DNA from: Lactobacillus amylovorus DSM 20531
GTDB taxonomy: Bacteria > Bacillota > Bacilli > Lactobacillales > Lactobacillaceae
Direction of reading: 5' to 3'
DNA: 64,000 bases
Assembly: GCF_002706375.1 (NCBI RefSeq)
Contig: NZ_CP017706.1
Span: 1,054,001 to 1,118,000, forward strand
Part shown: positions 1 through 7,779 of the stretch, in pieces
How positions within the stretch are numbered: position 1 is the stretch's first letter
How the letters are laid out: each line of letters begins with the position of its first letter
Translations under genes and position numbers: made by a program
Notes under the pieces: model-generated
Seen by the model: only the letters and a program-made list of their open reading frames with translations
Told to the model about the DNA's origin: nothing
The model's database searches: none

Positions 1-794
1 ATATTAACAGCAGATAATCCGACTTCTTCCCATTGTGAGGTCTCTTCATGCGCATAATAAGGAATCTTTTTAATCATTTTTGGATAATACTTATGATCTT
101 CCATATTCGGTTTATGTTGACTAGTAATATAAATATTCCCTGCGTTATCTAAATCATAACCCTGTACAGAATTATTCATTAAATCATCAAAATTAGAAAT
201 AGTAAAACTATCTTCACATGGATATTTTTGCTTATCGCGTAAATCCACATAATCAATACTTGTATCATCTAAAGCTTGATTAATCATTTTTGCATTATAG
301 ATAACAAAATGTCCAGTTCCATCATTTTCCATTGTAGCAATTAACATTTTTGTATAGTCTGGAGATAGTGCTGCTTCTGCCCTCTTAAAGTTTTCAGGAC
401 TTTGACAGTAATCTTTAGGTTCTCTAGCTTGATCTAAGTATGCAATTCGTGGAAAAGCAGTATTACTATCGTACGTTTTACTTGCCTTTAAAGATCTAAT
501 ATCTACACGAGCAATTTGCTTAGCCCAATGTTCCTTAGTAGGTTTCACGCCCACAAACCATTTACCCGATTCGCCTGAAAACTCCCAGGTTTGTGTATGC
601 CCTGCAGCTTGTCCCACTAACTTTAAAACCAAATTAGTTAAATTGCCACGAGTCCCTCTAAATACATATGTATCTAACTGATCACGCCATAATTGCAAAC
701 CATAATCATAAGTTTCACCAACATTACCTTTTTGTATAACTGACTTATGTCCTGTACTTACATCAAATTGATTCAAAATTCTAGCATCAACCAT
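1..794 (-). CDS. Helveticin J-like bacteriocin, 3' end outside window
   Basis: The open frame starts at 794 and runs leftwards off the window edge without a stop, so about 264 codons are seen of the roughly 330 usual for helveticin J. The protein begins MVDARILNQFDVSTG and carries QKGNVGETYDYGLQL, GQAAGHTQTWEF, WFVGVKP, WAKQIARVD, LSPDYTKMLIAT, VQGYDLDNAGNIYI and KIPYYA, which match helveticin J block by block. No signal peptide is visible, as in helveticin J. A strong ribosome site (CGGAGG) precedes the ATG, 20 bp after the holin stop, so the two form one operon. Helveticin J-type proteins are large, heat-labile bacteriocins of lactobacilli; release through the neighbouring holin is inference. 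Confidence 0.85.
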   Translation of the reverse strand, partial: MVDARILNQFDVSTGHKSVIQKGNVGETYDYGLQLWRDQLDTYVFRGTRGNLTNLVLKLVGQAAGHTQTWEFSGESGKWFVGVKPTKEHWAKQIARVDIRSLKASKTYDSNTAFPRIAYLDQAREPKDYCQSPENFKRAEAALSPDYTKMLIATMENDGTGHFVIYNAKMINQALDDTSIDYVDLRDKQKYPCEDSFTISNFDDLMNNSVQGYDLDNAGNIYITSQHKPNMEDHKYYPKMIKKIPYYAHEETSQWEEVGLSAVN

Positions 795-814
795 AATAAA
801 ACCTCCGAAAAAAT

Positions 815-1138
815 CTACTTATCCTGAGTCTCATGCAAGTCATTCATTTGCTTTGCAACTTCCGCAAAAATGTCCTGCACTTCTTGTTCACTCAACTTAA
901 AGCCCTTAGCTTGCAAGCCATCAACTACTGCATTGCCAACTCGATTGATCTTCTTTTCATCAGATAAATTCTCTTGGTCATACATGTTGATGTAGCTTTT
1001 CATTAGATTGCTTGTAACAATACGCAATCTTTCTAGCCTTTTGTTCTTAAAGTGAACATGACTCAAGATACCAACACTTACAACACTAATAACCCAAAAC
1101 GCTAGAGCTATTAGTTCAACGTAATCATGAATATCCAT
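815..1138 (-). CDS. LLH-family phage holin
   Basis: A 107-residue protein with one N-terminal membrane segment (about residues 6-26, ELIALAFWVISVVSVGI) followed by a charged, helical tail. The tail pattern KLSEQEVQDIFAEVAKQMN is what I recognise from the LLH-type phage holin family. The open frame extends upstream to 1210, but I place the start at ATG 1138 because AGAGAGGTGA lies just before it and the longer N-terminus is not holin-like. Holins make lesions in the cytoplasmic membrane. It is the first gene of a two-gene minus-strand operon with the helveticin J-like gene, diverging from a repressor/protease pair, which suggests induced lysis or pore formation that lets the unexported bacteriocin out. 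That role is inferred. Confidence 0.75.
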   Translation of the reverse strand: MDIHDYVELIALAFWVISVVSVGILSHVHFKNKRLERLRIVTSNLMKSYINMYDQENLSDEKKINRVGNAVVDGLQAKGFKLSEQEVQDIFAEVAKQMNDLHETQDK

Positions 1139-1214
1139 GATTTCTTCTTCACCTCTCTTTTTACTTATTGCACAGTCATTGGCACCACCTCTTTGAATAA
1201 AATTCATCAACTAG

Positions 1215-1256
1215 ATACTAATATTTATTGACTTATATTAGTATTTATACTAATAT
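1215..1256. promoter_or_regulatory. Triple operator between holin operon and repressor
   Basis: The 10-mer ATACTAATAT occurs at 1215-1224 and 1247-1256 on the plus strand and as its reverse complement at 1235-1244. The last two copies form a perfect inverted repeat with a 2-bp spacer (1235-1256). The array lies immediately upstream of the holin gene in the divergent region facing an XRE repressor, exactly where a phage-type operator is expected. The sites are read directly from the sequence; binding by the repressor is inferred. Confidence 0.7.
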
Positions 1257-1356
1257 AACGGTATAAGAAATAACCTTAAGCACATGATTCCTTTCTTACT
1301 TACACACGTGTTTCTAGGCTTTTTCTTATTTCTTTCATATCTCGTTGACAGTTCTT

Positions 1357-1385
1357 ATACTACGTCTAAAGACTAATGCTGTCAA
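1357..1385 (-). promoter_or_regulatory. Candidate promoter towards holin operon
   Basis: On the minus strand TTGACA (1385-1380) is followed after 17 bp by TAGTAT (1362-1357). It would give a leader of about 200 nt crossing the operator array. A plus-strand TTGACAG at 1345-1351 forms an inverted repeat with CTGTCAA at 1379-1385. No SOS box of the GAAC-N4-GTTC type was seen in this interval. Confidence 0.35.
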
Positions 1386-1441
1386 TGCATTTTAGTAAAA
1401 ATGCTTATTTAATAATTTAAAATATTCGGAGAATGCTTGCC

Positions 1442-1795
1442 ATGATTGAATTAGAGCGTACTAAAGAATTAGCGAAAAAATATAAAATGAACTTACGTGA
1501 AGTGAATGATAAGGCTGGGTTAGGTACTAATTCTATCTATAATTGGAAGAATAAAAGACCTGGTGGTGATGCCTTAGAAGCCGTTGCCGAAGTACTAAAT
1601 ACTTCAATCGACTATCTAAAAGGCAAAACCGATGATCCTACTCCTATACCTACCAAAGGACAACCAACTTCTATCCCATTAGATGAGGAGAAGCCTTATT
1701 CATATCACGGCTATAATGTTCCTGAGAGATATCTCAATATGATTCGAGGACTAATGGAAGATGACATTAAGGAAGGTCGTGCAGACAAGAAATGA
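1442..1795 (+). CDS. XRE-family (cI/ImmR-like) repressor
   Basis: About 117 residues with an N-terminal helix-turn-helix (about residues 5-62: TKELAKKYKMNLREVNDKAG, then NSIYNWKNKRPGGDALEAVA and SIDYLKGKTDD) and a short C-terminal tail. An upstream in-frame ATG at 1433 almost touches the CGGAG ribosome site, so the ATG at 1442, nine bases after it, is the better start. The stop overlaps the start of the next gene (ATGA at 1792-1795), so repressor and metallopeptidase are translationally coupled, the arrangement of ImmR/ImmA in ICEBs1 and of many temperate phage immunity modules. It probably represses the divergent holin-bacteriocin operon through the nearby 10-mer array. Confidence 0.8.
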   Translation: MIELERTKELAKKYKMNLREVNDKAGLGTNSIYNWKNKRPGGDALEAVAEVLNTSIDYLKGKTDDPTPIPTKGQPTSIPLDEEKPYSYHGYNVPERYLNMIRGLMEDDIKEGRADKK

Positions 1796-2214
1796 GAAAC
1801 TTAGGCAAAGAAGAGTTAATTGAGTACTTACTCAATTATGCTTTTAAGCACGGTCTTTCATACATCTTGGTTAAAGGAGAGCCATACGACCCAGCACTTT
1901 CATTTAAGAATGCTCATAAAATGGTAATCAATACTAATTGGCATAATCCTAATGAATTGCCTTTTATCATTGGCCACGAAATTGGTCACTTAATGCTAGG
2001 TGATTCAGGCATCGCCTATTGGCCTAGTTTTTCAGGGCAAAACTCAGAAGAAGAGGAAGCAGATCTATTTTCTCTTAAGATTATTTACGACTATTCCTGC
2101 AAAAATGGTGACTACATTCAAGAACCAAGAACCTTTATGCAGAACTATGGCATCCCCGAAAGAATGACCGCTGCAACCAAGCAACTTTTTAAAGACAATG
2201 ACGACCTAATATAA
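1792..2214 (+). CDS. ImmA/IrrE-family metallopeptidase
   Basis: A 140-residue protein with the zinc-peptidase motif HEIGH at residues 62-66 inside IIGHEIGHLMLG, and a downstream acidic EEEEADLFS (about 86-94) that supplies the third metal ligand, as in ImmA and IrrE proteins. These enzymes cleave their partner XRE repressor when a signal (often DNA damage) is sensed and so de-repress the controlled operon. It overlaps the repressor gene by 4 bp, which supports that partnership. The closest functional analogue is ImmA of ICEBs1, but no integrase or other phage gene lies to its right, so here the pair appears to serve the holin-bacteriocin operon. Confidence 0.8.
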   Translation: MRNLGKEELIEYLLNYAFKHGLSYILVKGEPYDPALSFKNAHKMVINTNWHNPNELPFIIGHEIGHLMLGDSGIAYWPSFSGQNSEEEEADLFSLKIIYDYSCKNGDYIQEPRTFMQNYGIPERMTAATKQLFKDNDDLI

Positions 2215-2216
2215 CA

Positions 2217-2262
2217 AAAAACTGATGCTTCTAGCTTCATAGCTTAGATGCATCAGTTTTTC
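2217..2262. terminator. Terminator after ImmA-like gene
   Basis: Stem ACTGATGC / GCATCAGT with an 18-nt loop, an A-run before and TTTTT after, so it may work in both directions between the converging ImmA-like and surface-protein genes. Confidence 0.75.
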
Positions 2263-2290
2263 TATATTCTTTTAACGTATTTTTTTCACT

Positions 2291-2962
2291 TTAAAAACCA
2301 AACAAAAGCAAGTTGTCGCCTTCAACGCCAATATTGTTATCTTTCTTAAGTTGCTTCAAAGAATTTACAACAAACTTCTTCTGACTACCCTTAAGCTTAT
2401 TAGCAGCCTTCATCGCTGCATTAAAGTCACGTTTATTTTGTTTATTCTTTAGACTAATAATGTTCTTATCAGCGCTTCTATTAGCAATTCTCTTCAATGG
2501 ATTCACTACTCCGCGCATCCCCTTACTGTTGAAGTAATAATATTGAAGCATTGCTTGTGTAGTCCAGCAGCTGTACTTCTTATCCTTAGAAACCACCAAG
2601 TATAATGGAGCACCACTAATCTTGCCGTGGAATCTGACTACCTTTTCAACTCTAAATTTAACGTTTTGGACCTTAGCTGGACTAATCGTCTTGCCCTTAA
2701 AGGTTTCATAATGTGTTAAAGCATACTTGTAGTTGTTTTTGCCCACATAAATAGGATCTGCATCTTTTGAATTCTTAATTCTTAAAACGTAGCCTTGTTT
2801 AGTTAACTTAGAGCTATTTTCAATTACGGCCTTAGGATTAACATTCGTGGTCTTAGGTGCACTGCTAGCAGTACTTGCAGCTTGAACAGTAGCAGGTGCA
2901 ACGCTTAAGAGAAGTCCTGCAATAACAGCAGAAGAAAACAACATTTTTTTGTTAAGGTTCAT
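2291..2962 (-). CDS. Secreted SLAP-type surface protein
   Basis: A 223-residue secreted protein: lysine-rich start (MNLNKKM), hydrophobic core and a cleavage site after ATVQA. The mature part is very basic, with short aromatic repeats (YVLRIKNS, YVGKNNYKYAL, LYLVVSKDKKYSCW) and AMLQYYYFNSKG, the style of small non-covalently bound cell-wall proteins of the L. acidophilus group. There is no LPXTG or lipobox. No Shine-Dalgarno sequence is visible in the 20 bases upstream of the ATG (2962); instead the left end of a tnpB element begins there, so promoter and ribosome site may have been displaced and the gene silenced. Precise function unknown. Confidence 0.65.
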   Translation of the reverse strand: MNLNKKMLFSSAVIAGLLLSVAPATVQAASTASSAPKTTNVNPKAVIENSSKLTKQGYVLRIKNSKDADPIYVGKNNYKYALTHYETFKGKTISPAKVQNVKFRVEKVVRFHGKISGAPLYLVVSKDKKYSCWTTQAMLQYYYFNSKGMRGVVNPLKRIANRSADKNIISLKNKQNKRDFNAAMKAANKLKGSQKKFVVNSLKQLKKDNNIGVEGDNLLLFGF

Positions 2963-3116
2963 TGAAATTTTTTAGGGCTGATTAAGCAAGGATACCTCAT
3001 GATTTTAATCTGGGGAAGAATTGCACTTTCAGCCCCTTTTTTGCTTTTTATTATTTATTCACTAGACCACTTATGATATTATTGCTAGTGAATTAGTTTA
3101 AAAAGAGGTGAATTAA

Positions 3117-4358
3117 ATGGATCAGACAGTGACCGTTAAGGCAAAACTGCTCAATATTGATGAAGAAACCGCACATTCCTTTATGCAAACGATGGTTAAA
3201 TATAAGGATGCCTGCAATTTTATCTCGCAATATGTTTTTAACCATGCTTTTGAATTAAAGCAATCTAAGCTGAACAAGGCTCTTTACCGTGATCTTAGAA
3301 ATAAATTCGGTTTAAAAAGCCAAATGGCGCAGTCTGCTATTAAAACTGTTATTGCTCGCTATAAGACTGTTAAAACACAGCTAAAGCAAAAGCCATACCG
3401 CTACGATACTGGGAAAAAGGACGGCAAGGGTCACGCTATTTGGGCACAGACTTTTCGTAACCTTAGCTGGCTCTGGTACCCGATCCAATTCAAGCGTCCG
3501 CAATTAGATTTACAGCGCAATCGGGACTGGTCTTACCTAAGCGCTACCAAGCAAATATCTTTAAACACTTTGCAAGGAAGAAAAAAGGTTGATTTTGTGT
3601 GCAAGAGCTTCGATCAGTACCTTGATTCAGATAAATGGAAATTCGGCACGATTAAATTACTTAAATTTAGGAACCAATGGTACATGCACCTAAGCGCTAC
3701 CGTCTCTTTGCCGGAATATCAGCCGGAAGAAGCTGAGCATGTTGTCGGGATTGACCTTGGCTTGCGCTTTTTGGCTTCCTGCTACGATGAAAAAGGCAAA
3801 ACCTTGCTTTTCAACGGTCAAAAGGCATTAAGAACCAGACGCAAATACAAAAAACTGCGTGCCCAGCTTCAAGCCAAAGGCACCAAGTCCGCCAAACGAA
3901 GACTTAAGCAGATCGGTCAAAGAGAGAACCGCTGGATGAGCGATGTCAACCATCGCTTGACTAAGACACTCGTTGACCATTATGGCGCTAATACCCTTTT
4001 CGTTTTGGAAGACTTGACCGATGTCCGCTTTGCTACTGAAAAGACAGCTAAAGACAAACGCTATGAAATGGTTTCTTGGGCTTTCTATCAGTTTGAGCAG
4101 TTCCTTACCTACAAGGCTAATCTGAACTCGTCAGCGATAGTAAAAGTCCCTGCCAAATATACCAGCCAGCGCTGTCCCAAATGCGGACGGATTCGTAAGG
4201 AAAACCGTGATCATCAACTGCACTTGTATGTTTGCGATAGATGTGGCTACAAGTCAAACGATGACCGGCTTGCGTCAATGAACATCCAGTTCTTAGGGAC
4301 ACTCTATCGAAGCGGTGAGGAAGCACCGCAGTTTAACAAACAAGCATCTGCCGAGTAA
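3117..4358 (+). CDS. tnpB: TnpB, RNA-guided nuclease of IS605-type element
   Basis: A 413-residue full-length TnpB. The RuvC-like residues are present: D213 in VVGIDLGLRF, E298 in FVLEDL, and D383 in SNDDRLASMN. The zinc ribbon has C353/C356 (CPKCG) and C373/C376 (CDRCG). TnpB proteins are ancestors of Cas12 and cut DNA guided by an RNA made from the element's right end, which favours element retention. AGAGGTGA precedes the ATG. All catalytic residues are intact, so the protein is probably functional. It belongs to a different TnpB lineage from the copy at 57.3-58.6 kb (different length and different spacing in the zinc ribbon). Confidence 0.88.
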   Translation: MDQTVTVKAKLLNIDEETAHSFMQTMVKYKDACNFISQYVFNHAFELKQSKLNKALYRDLRNKFGLKSQMAQSAIKTVIARYKTVKTQLKQKPYRYDTGKKDGKGHAIWAQTFRNLSWLWYPIQFKRPQLDLQRNRDWSYLSATKQISLNTLQGRKKVDFVCKSFDQYLDSDKWKFGTIKLLKFRNQWYMHLSATVSLPEYQPEEAEHVVGIDLGLRFLASCYDEKGKTLLFNGQKALRTRRKYKKLRAQLQAKGTKSAKRRLKQIGQRENRWMSDVNHRLTKTLVDHYGANTLFVLEDLTDVRFATEKTAKDKRYEMVSWAFYQFEQFLTYKANLNSSAIVKVPAKYTSQRCPKCGRIRKENRDHQLHLYVCDRCGYKSNDDRLASMNIQFLGTLYRSGEEAPQFNKQASAE

Positions 4359-4489
4359 ATCTTGGCAGGTAAACGGGCATTGTCAACTGTCCGATGATGT
4401 AGTCTCGAAGGTGAGAGCCGAAAGGCGTTAAGATTACTATTCCACGTGGAATGAGAACTACAAACCCCAGAATTGATTCTGGGGTAGTT
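4359..4489 (+). ncRNA. Probable omega RNA / right end of tnpB element 1
   Basis: The 130 bases after tnpB hold several hairpins: TCTCGAAGGTGAGA, GCCGAAAGGC, the 14-bp palindrome ATTCCACGTGGAAT (4439-4452) and the terminal hairpin at 4465-4484. In characterised TnpB systems this position encodes the scaffold of the guide RNA, and the guide is the flanking DNA just past the right end (from 4490). The assignment is by position and structure only. Confidence 0.5.
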
Positions 4490-4513
4490 GATAACTATCT
4501 TGAAGGAACACGA

Positions 4514-5272
4514 ATGAAACGAATCTACTATTATCACAAAACTACCGATGACGTGGTCGACAGCCACGATCAAAATTTTAGCTTACCAGATGATTACGTA
4601 ATTTTGCCCAATTCTCGCGGGGCCAAAATCTGGTCCGCCATTGCTCGTCGCCTCGCTGCAGGCTTTGGCTGGCTCGTCTTCCGCTTTTTCGACAACGTTA
4701 AGGTAATTGGCAAAGAAAAACTAAAGCAAGTCGACGGCGGCTATTTCATCTATGGTAATCACACCAGACCAATGGGTGACGTTTTTACATCCCTCACGAT
4801 TTTTCCCATTAAGAATTTCTACGCCATCGCAGGTCAAGCCAACTGGGGCATCCCTTTCATTGGCAAATATCTAGTGCGCTACGGTGGCCTTCCCGTTGGT
4901 AAAGACTTAAAACAGTCGGTCAAGCTGATCAAGGCTATCAAAACCGTGATCAAGGATAAAAAAGGTGAAGTTCTAATCTACCCAGAAGCCCACGTTTGGC
5001 CCTACTACACTAAAATTCGTCCCTTTGACGCAACCAGCATGCACTTTCCTGTTCAACTGAACGCACCAAGTTTCGTTATGACTAAAACTTACCATAAAAG
5101 ACGCTTTAGCAGCCGTCCTCGCGCCGTTGTTTATATTGACGGACCATTTTACCCAGATCAAGCTTTAAGCCGTAAGGAAGCGCAAAATAAGCTCCACTAT
5201 GAAATTCAAAAGACATTAATCGACCGAGCTAAGCTTAGTGATTATGAATATTGCCAATATATCAAAAAATAA
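4514..5272 (+). CDS. PlsC-like lysophospholipid acyltransferase 1
   Basis: A 252-residue acyltransferase-fold protein. The catalytic block reads YGNHTRPMGDV with H83 and D89, five residues apart instead of the usual four (HX4D), and is followed by LIYPEAHVWPY (about 154-164). The open frame extends to 4451 inside the transposon end, but AAGGA before the ATG at 4514 fixes the start. Enzymes of this fold transfer fatty acyl chains to glycerol phosphates or glycolipids at the membrane face. It lies upstream of three glycosyltransferases and a second acyltransferase, so a role in making an acylated surface glycolipid is plausible. The changed spacing could mean a different acceptor. Confidence 0.7.
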   Translation: MKRIYYYHKTTDDVVDSHDQNFSLPDDYVILPNSRGAKIWSAIARRLAAGFGWLVFRFFDNVKVIGKEKLKQVDGGYFIYGNHTRPMGDVFTSLTIFPIKNFYAIAGQANWGIPFIGKYLVRYGGLPVGKDLKQSVKLIKAIKTVIKDKKGEVLIYPEAHVWPYYTKIRPFDATSMHFPVQLNAPSFVMTKTYHKRRFSSRPRAVVYIDGPFYPDQALSRKEAQNKLHYEIQKTLIDRAKLSDYEYCQYIKK

Positions 5273-5310
5273 GGTTAAGAAACGTTTTTGCTTCTTAACC
5301 TTATTAGTTT
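5268..5310. terminator. Terminator, converging genes
   Basis: A 13-bp stem (ATAAGGTTAAGAA / TTCTTAACCTTAT) at the end of the acyltransferase gene and before the end of the Rgg pseudogene; U/A tracts on both sides. Confidence 0.75.
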
Positions 5311-5327
5311 GTCTTTAAGAGTTTTAG

Positions 5328-5860
5328 TTACCTAATTAACATCATTACTAAAGGTGTGACATCATTTAGATTGTCTTTTCGAATAGAATTACTCAAAAGT
5401 ACAATCGCATTTTCATCATTCATCCATTCTTGATGCTTAAAAAAGTCATGCATAGCTTGTTTAACTGCTGCAGTATCTGTTTTATCATCTTTTGAATTTA
5501 GTGCAGCTATGATCAAGTTTGCCCTATCTCTTAATTCTGTTGACATATGTTTAGTATTCAAAATTTTCAGCTTTAACTCTTTGGCTTTTTTTACATCATT
5601 ATCATAAAAAGCTTGATTTAATTCTTGAGATATTTGGGAGTAATCTATGTTATCATTTGATGGAAAATACTTTTTAAAAAATTGAGTAATTGATATTCCA
5701 CGTAACTGTAAAATTAAAATCAAATCATCAATAAAAATTCTATTTTGTCCATTTCCATTTTAGAATAATGGGTAACAGATATTTTGCTTTCCTTAATCAT
5801 TTGACCTTGTGTTAATCCTAATGATTTCCGTTCTTTTCTCAAAGCTTCTGAAATTTTCAT
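5328..5860 (-). pseudogene. Rgg/GadR/MutR-type regulator, frameshifted and truncated
   Basis: From ATG 5860 (ribosome site GAAGGG) the frame encodes MKISEALRKERKSLGLTQGQ and ...SVTHYSKME, an Rgg-type helix-turn-helix. The frame then breaks in the AAAATGGAAATGG stretch at about 5749-5765; the other frame continues GNGQNRIFIDDLILILQLRG and a helical region to 5328. The normal sequence would join the two. Even repaired it is only about 178 residues, against about 280-300 for Rgg proteins, so the peptide-binding C-terminal part is also missing. Rgg proteins are often controlled by short peptides and regulate adjacent genes; here the glycosyltransferase cluster may have lost its regulator. Confidence 0.7.
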
Positions 5861-5955
5861 TGACTTCATCCCTTCACTCAGAAAAATGCATTCTACATGG
5901 TATCATATAAAATATACAGATTAGTAAATTCGAATACTACTAAACAGGAGCAATT

Positions 5956-6792
5956 ATGAATATACTTTTTTGCGGGGACGAAAACGCAGAAGACGGCGTT
6001 TTAATCTCCACACTATCTTTATTAAAGAACTCTGGTGCAAAGGAACTGCACCTCTACATTTTAACCATGGAAGCTCACAGCGATAAACGCAAGTATCATC
6101 CTTTCTCTAAGCATGCCGCAGATTTTATTCGTTCTTTATTAGTTAAAGCAAACCCTAAAAATACGCTGGAGCTGATCGACTGTACCGATCTATTTATCAA
6201 GCAGCCACCTACAGCCAACATGAATACGCGTTTTACGCCTTATGCCATGTTGCGTCTTTTTGCGGATGAATTGCCACAGATCCCTGATCGTATTCTTTAC
6301 CTGGACGACGATATCGTTATTCGCGGCGACATTACTGCTTTTTATAAGCAAAACATCAAGGGTATCGAACTCGTCGGTGTACTCGACTACTGGGGCAGAT
6401 TCTTCTTCCACAATGTCAAAACTAAGCGCGTCTTTGATTACCTAAACTCTGGTGTCTTACTTTTGAATATGGTTAAGATCAAGCAAACTGGTCTTTTTGC
6501 CAAAGTCAGAGACATGATGCAAACCAAGAAGATGTTCTTACCTGACCAGTCAGCAATTAACAAACTTGCCGTTGCAAAACGTGTCGTACCTCGTCGCTAC
6601 AACGAACAATATCGCCTGCAAAAAGATACCAAGATTCAACACTTTACCACTAGTTTTCGTTTCTGGCCCTACTTCCATACCCAAACAGTTAAGCCATGGG
6701 ACGTAGCTCGTGTGCACAGCGTACTGCATCTACACGAATACGATGGTTTACTCAACGAATATCTCAAAATTCGCGATAACTTGAAAGAATAA
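5956..6792 (+). CDS. GT8-family glycosyltransferase 1
   Basis: A 278-residue GT8-type transferase (lipopolysaccharide-glucosyltransferase-like fold). Visible: an N-terminal nucleotide-binding beginning (MNILFCGDEN), YAMLRLF (96-102), the metal/nucleotide-sugar motif LYLDDDIVI (DDD at 117-119), LNSGVLLLN, and LPDQSAINKL. AGGAG precedes the ATG. It heads a run of four closely spaced genes (gaps of 17 and 13 bp, then a 4-bp overlap). It is the most divergent of the three GT8 proteins. Substrates cannot be read from the sequence; GT8 enzymes transfer glucose or galactose from UDP- or ADP-sugars with retention. Confidence 0.85.
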   Translation: MNILFCGDENAEDGVLISTLSLLKNSGAKELHLYILTMEAHSDKRKYHPFSKHAADFIRSLLVKANPKNTLELIDCTDLFIKQPPTANMNTRFTPYAMLRLFADELPQIPDRILYLDDDIVIRGDITAFYKQNIKGIELVGVLDYWGRFFFHNVKTKRVFDYLNSGVLLLNMVKIKQTGLFAKVRDMMQTKKMFLPDQSAINKLAVAKRVVPRRYNEQYRLQKDTKIQHFTTSFRFWPYFHTQTVKPWDVARVHSVLHLHEYDGLLNEYLKIRDNLKE

Positions 6793-6809
6793 TACTTGGA
6801 GGAACTATT

Positions 6810-7766
6810 TTGAAAACCATCCCTGTTTTTTACACTATCAGTGATAACTACACACCATATGCATTTGTTTCAATTCAATCATTAATTGATCATGCCGATC
6901 CTAAGAAGGACTACACCATCACTCTTTTGGTTCAAGAAATTTCTGATGAACATAAAAAAAGCCTAGAAGGCATGTCTACTGACAACATTCATGTTCACGT
7001 CTTCCATATTGATGATGACATGGTTAAGCCAATTCACAAGGGCAAGGAAAACTACCTGCGTGCCCAATTCTTTACCATGTCCATCTTCTACCGCCTGTTC
7101 ATCCCTGAATTATTCCCACAATATGACAAGGCAGTTTACCTAGATGCTGATACCATCATTTGTACGGATATTGCAGATTTATACGACACCGAAATCGGCG
7201 ATAACATGTTTGCCAGCTGTCCTGACTTGTCTATCCGCTACATGCCACTTTTACAAAAATACATCAAGGAATGCCAAGGCATCTTACCTGCCGAAAAGTA
7301 CATTAACAACGGCGTCATTTTGTTCAACATGAAGGCCTTCCGCGATAAGCACTTCGTCGACAAGTTCTACTACTTGATGGGCAAGTACCATTTCGACAAC
7401 GTCGACCCAGACCAAGCCTACATGAACGAAATCTGTGAAGACAAGATCTACCACTTGCCTAAGGAATGGGACGCTATGCCTAACGAAAGCATCCCCGAAA
7501 TCGAAAATCCTAAGATCGTGCACTACAACCTGTTCTTCAAGCCATGGCACTTCGAAGACGTGCAATACGCTCACTACTTCTGGGACGTTGCCAAGACCAC
7601 GCCTTACTATGACGAATTAAAGCAGCAACTTGCTGACTTTACTGACGAAGATCGTAAAAAGGCCCGTGCCGATCTTGAATGGATGGCCAAGAAAGTTGAC
7701 ATGATCGTTGACGAACCTAACACCTGGGCTAAGGTCAAAAAGCACGAATCCGTTAAGATTGACTAA
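6810..7766 (+). CDS. GT8-family glycosyltransferase 2
   Basis: A 318-residue GT8 enzyme starting at TTG 6810, eight bases after GGAGG. It has MKTIPVFYTISDNY at the N-terminus, FYRLFIPELFPQYDKAVYLDAD with the DXD motif at 112-114, INNGVILFN, DPDQAYMNE, and the C-terminal metal-binding histidine block HYNLFFKPWHF. It is closely similar along its whole length to the next gene, so the pair arose by tandem duplication. Confidence 0.88.
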   Translation: MKTIPVFYTISDNYTPYAFVSIQSLIDHADPKKDYTITLLVQEISDEHKKSLEGMSTDNIHVHVFHIDDDMVKPIHKGKENYLRAQFFTMSIFYRLFIPELFPQYDKAVYLDADTIICTDIADLYDTEIGDNMFASCPDLSIRYMPLLQKYIKECQGILPAEKYINNGVILFNMKAFRDKHFVDKFYYLMGKYHFDNVDPDQAYMNEICEDKIYHLPKEWDAMPNESIPEIENPKIVHYNLFFKPWHFEDVQYAHYFWDVAKTTPYYDELKQQLADFTDEDRKKARADLEWMAKKVDMIVDEPNTWAKVKKHESVKID

Positions 7767-7779
7767 GAAAGGAAAATTT

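Larger units (their letters stand above)
2975..4489 (+). mobile_element. Lone-tnpB (IS200/IS605 superfamily) element 1
   Basis: The right end is a perfect hairpin, CCCCAGAA / TTCTGGGG (4465-4484), followed by TAGTT, the same terminal layout as the second tnpB element of this window. The left end is less certain: an imperfect hairpin (CCTCA / TGGGG, about 2995-3015) precedes tnpB, and the boundary is placed at about 2975 by analogy. No tnpA is present, so movement needs a transposase supplied elsewhere. Confidence 0.6.
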
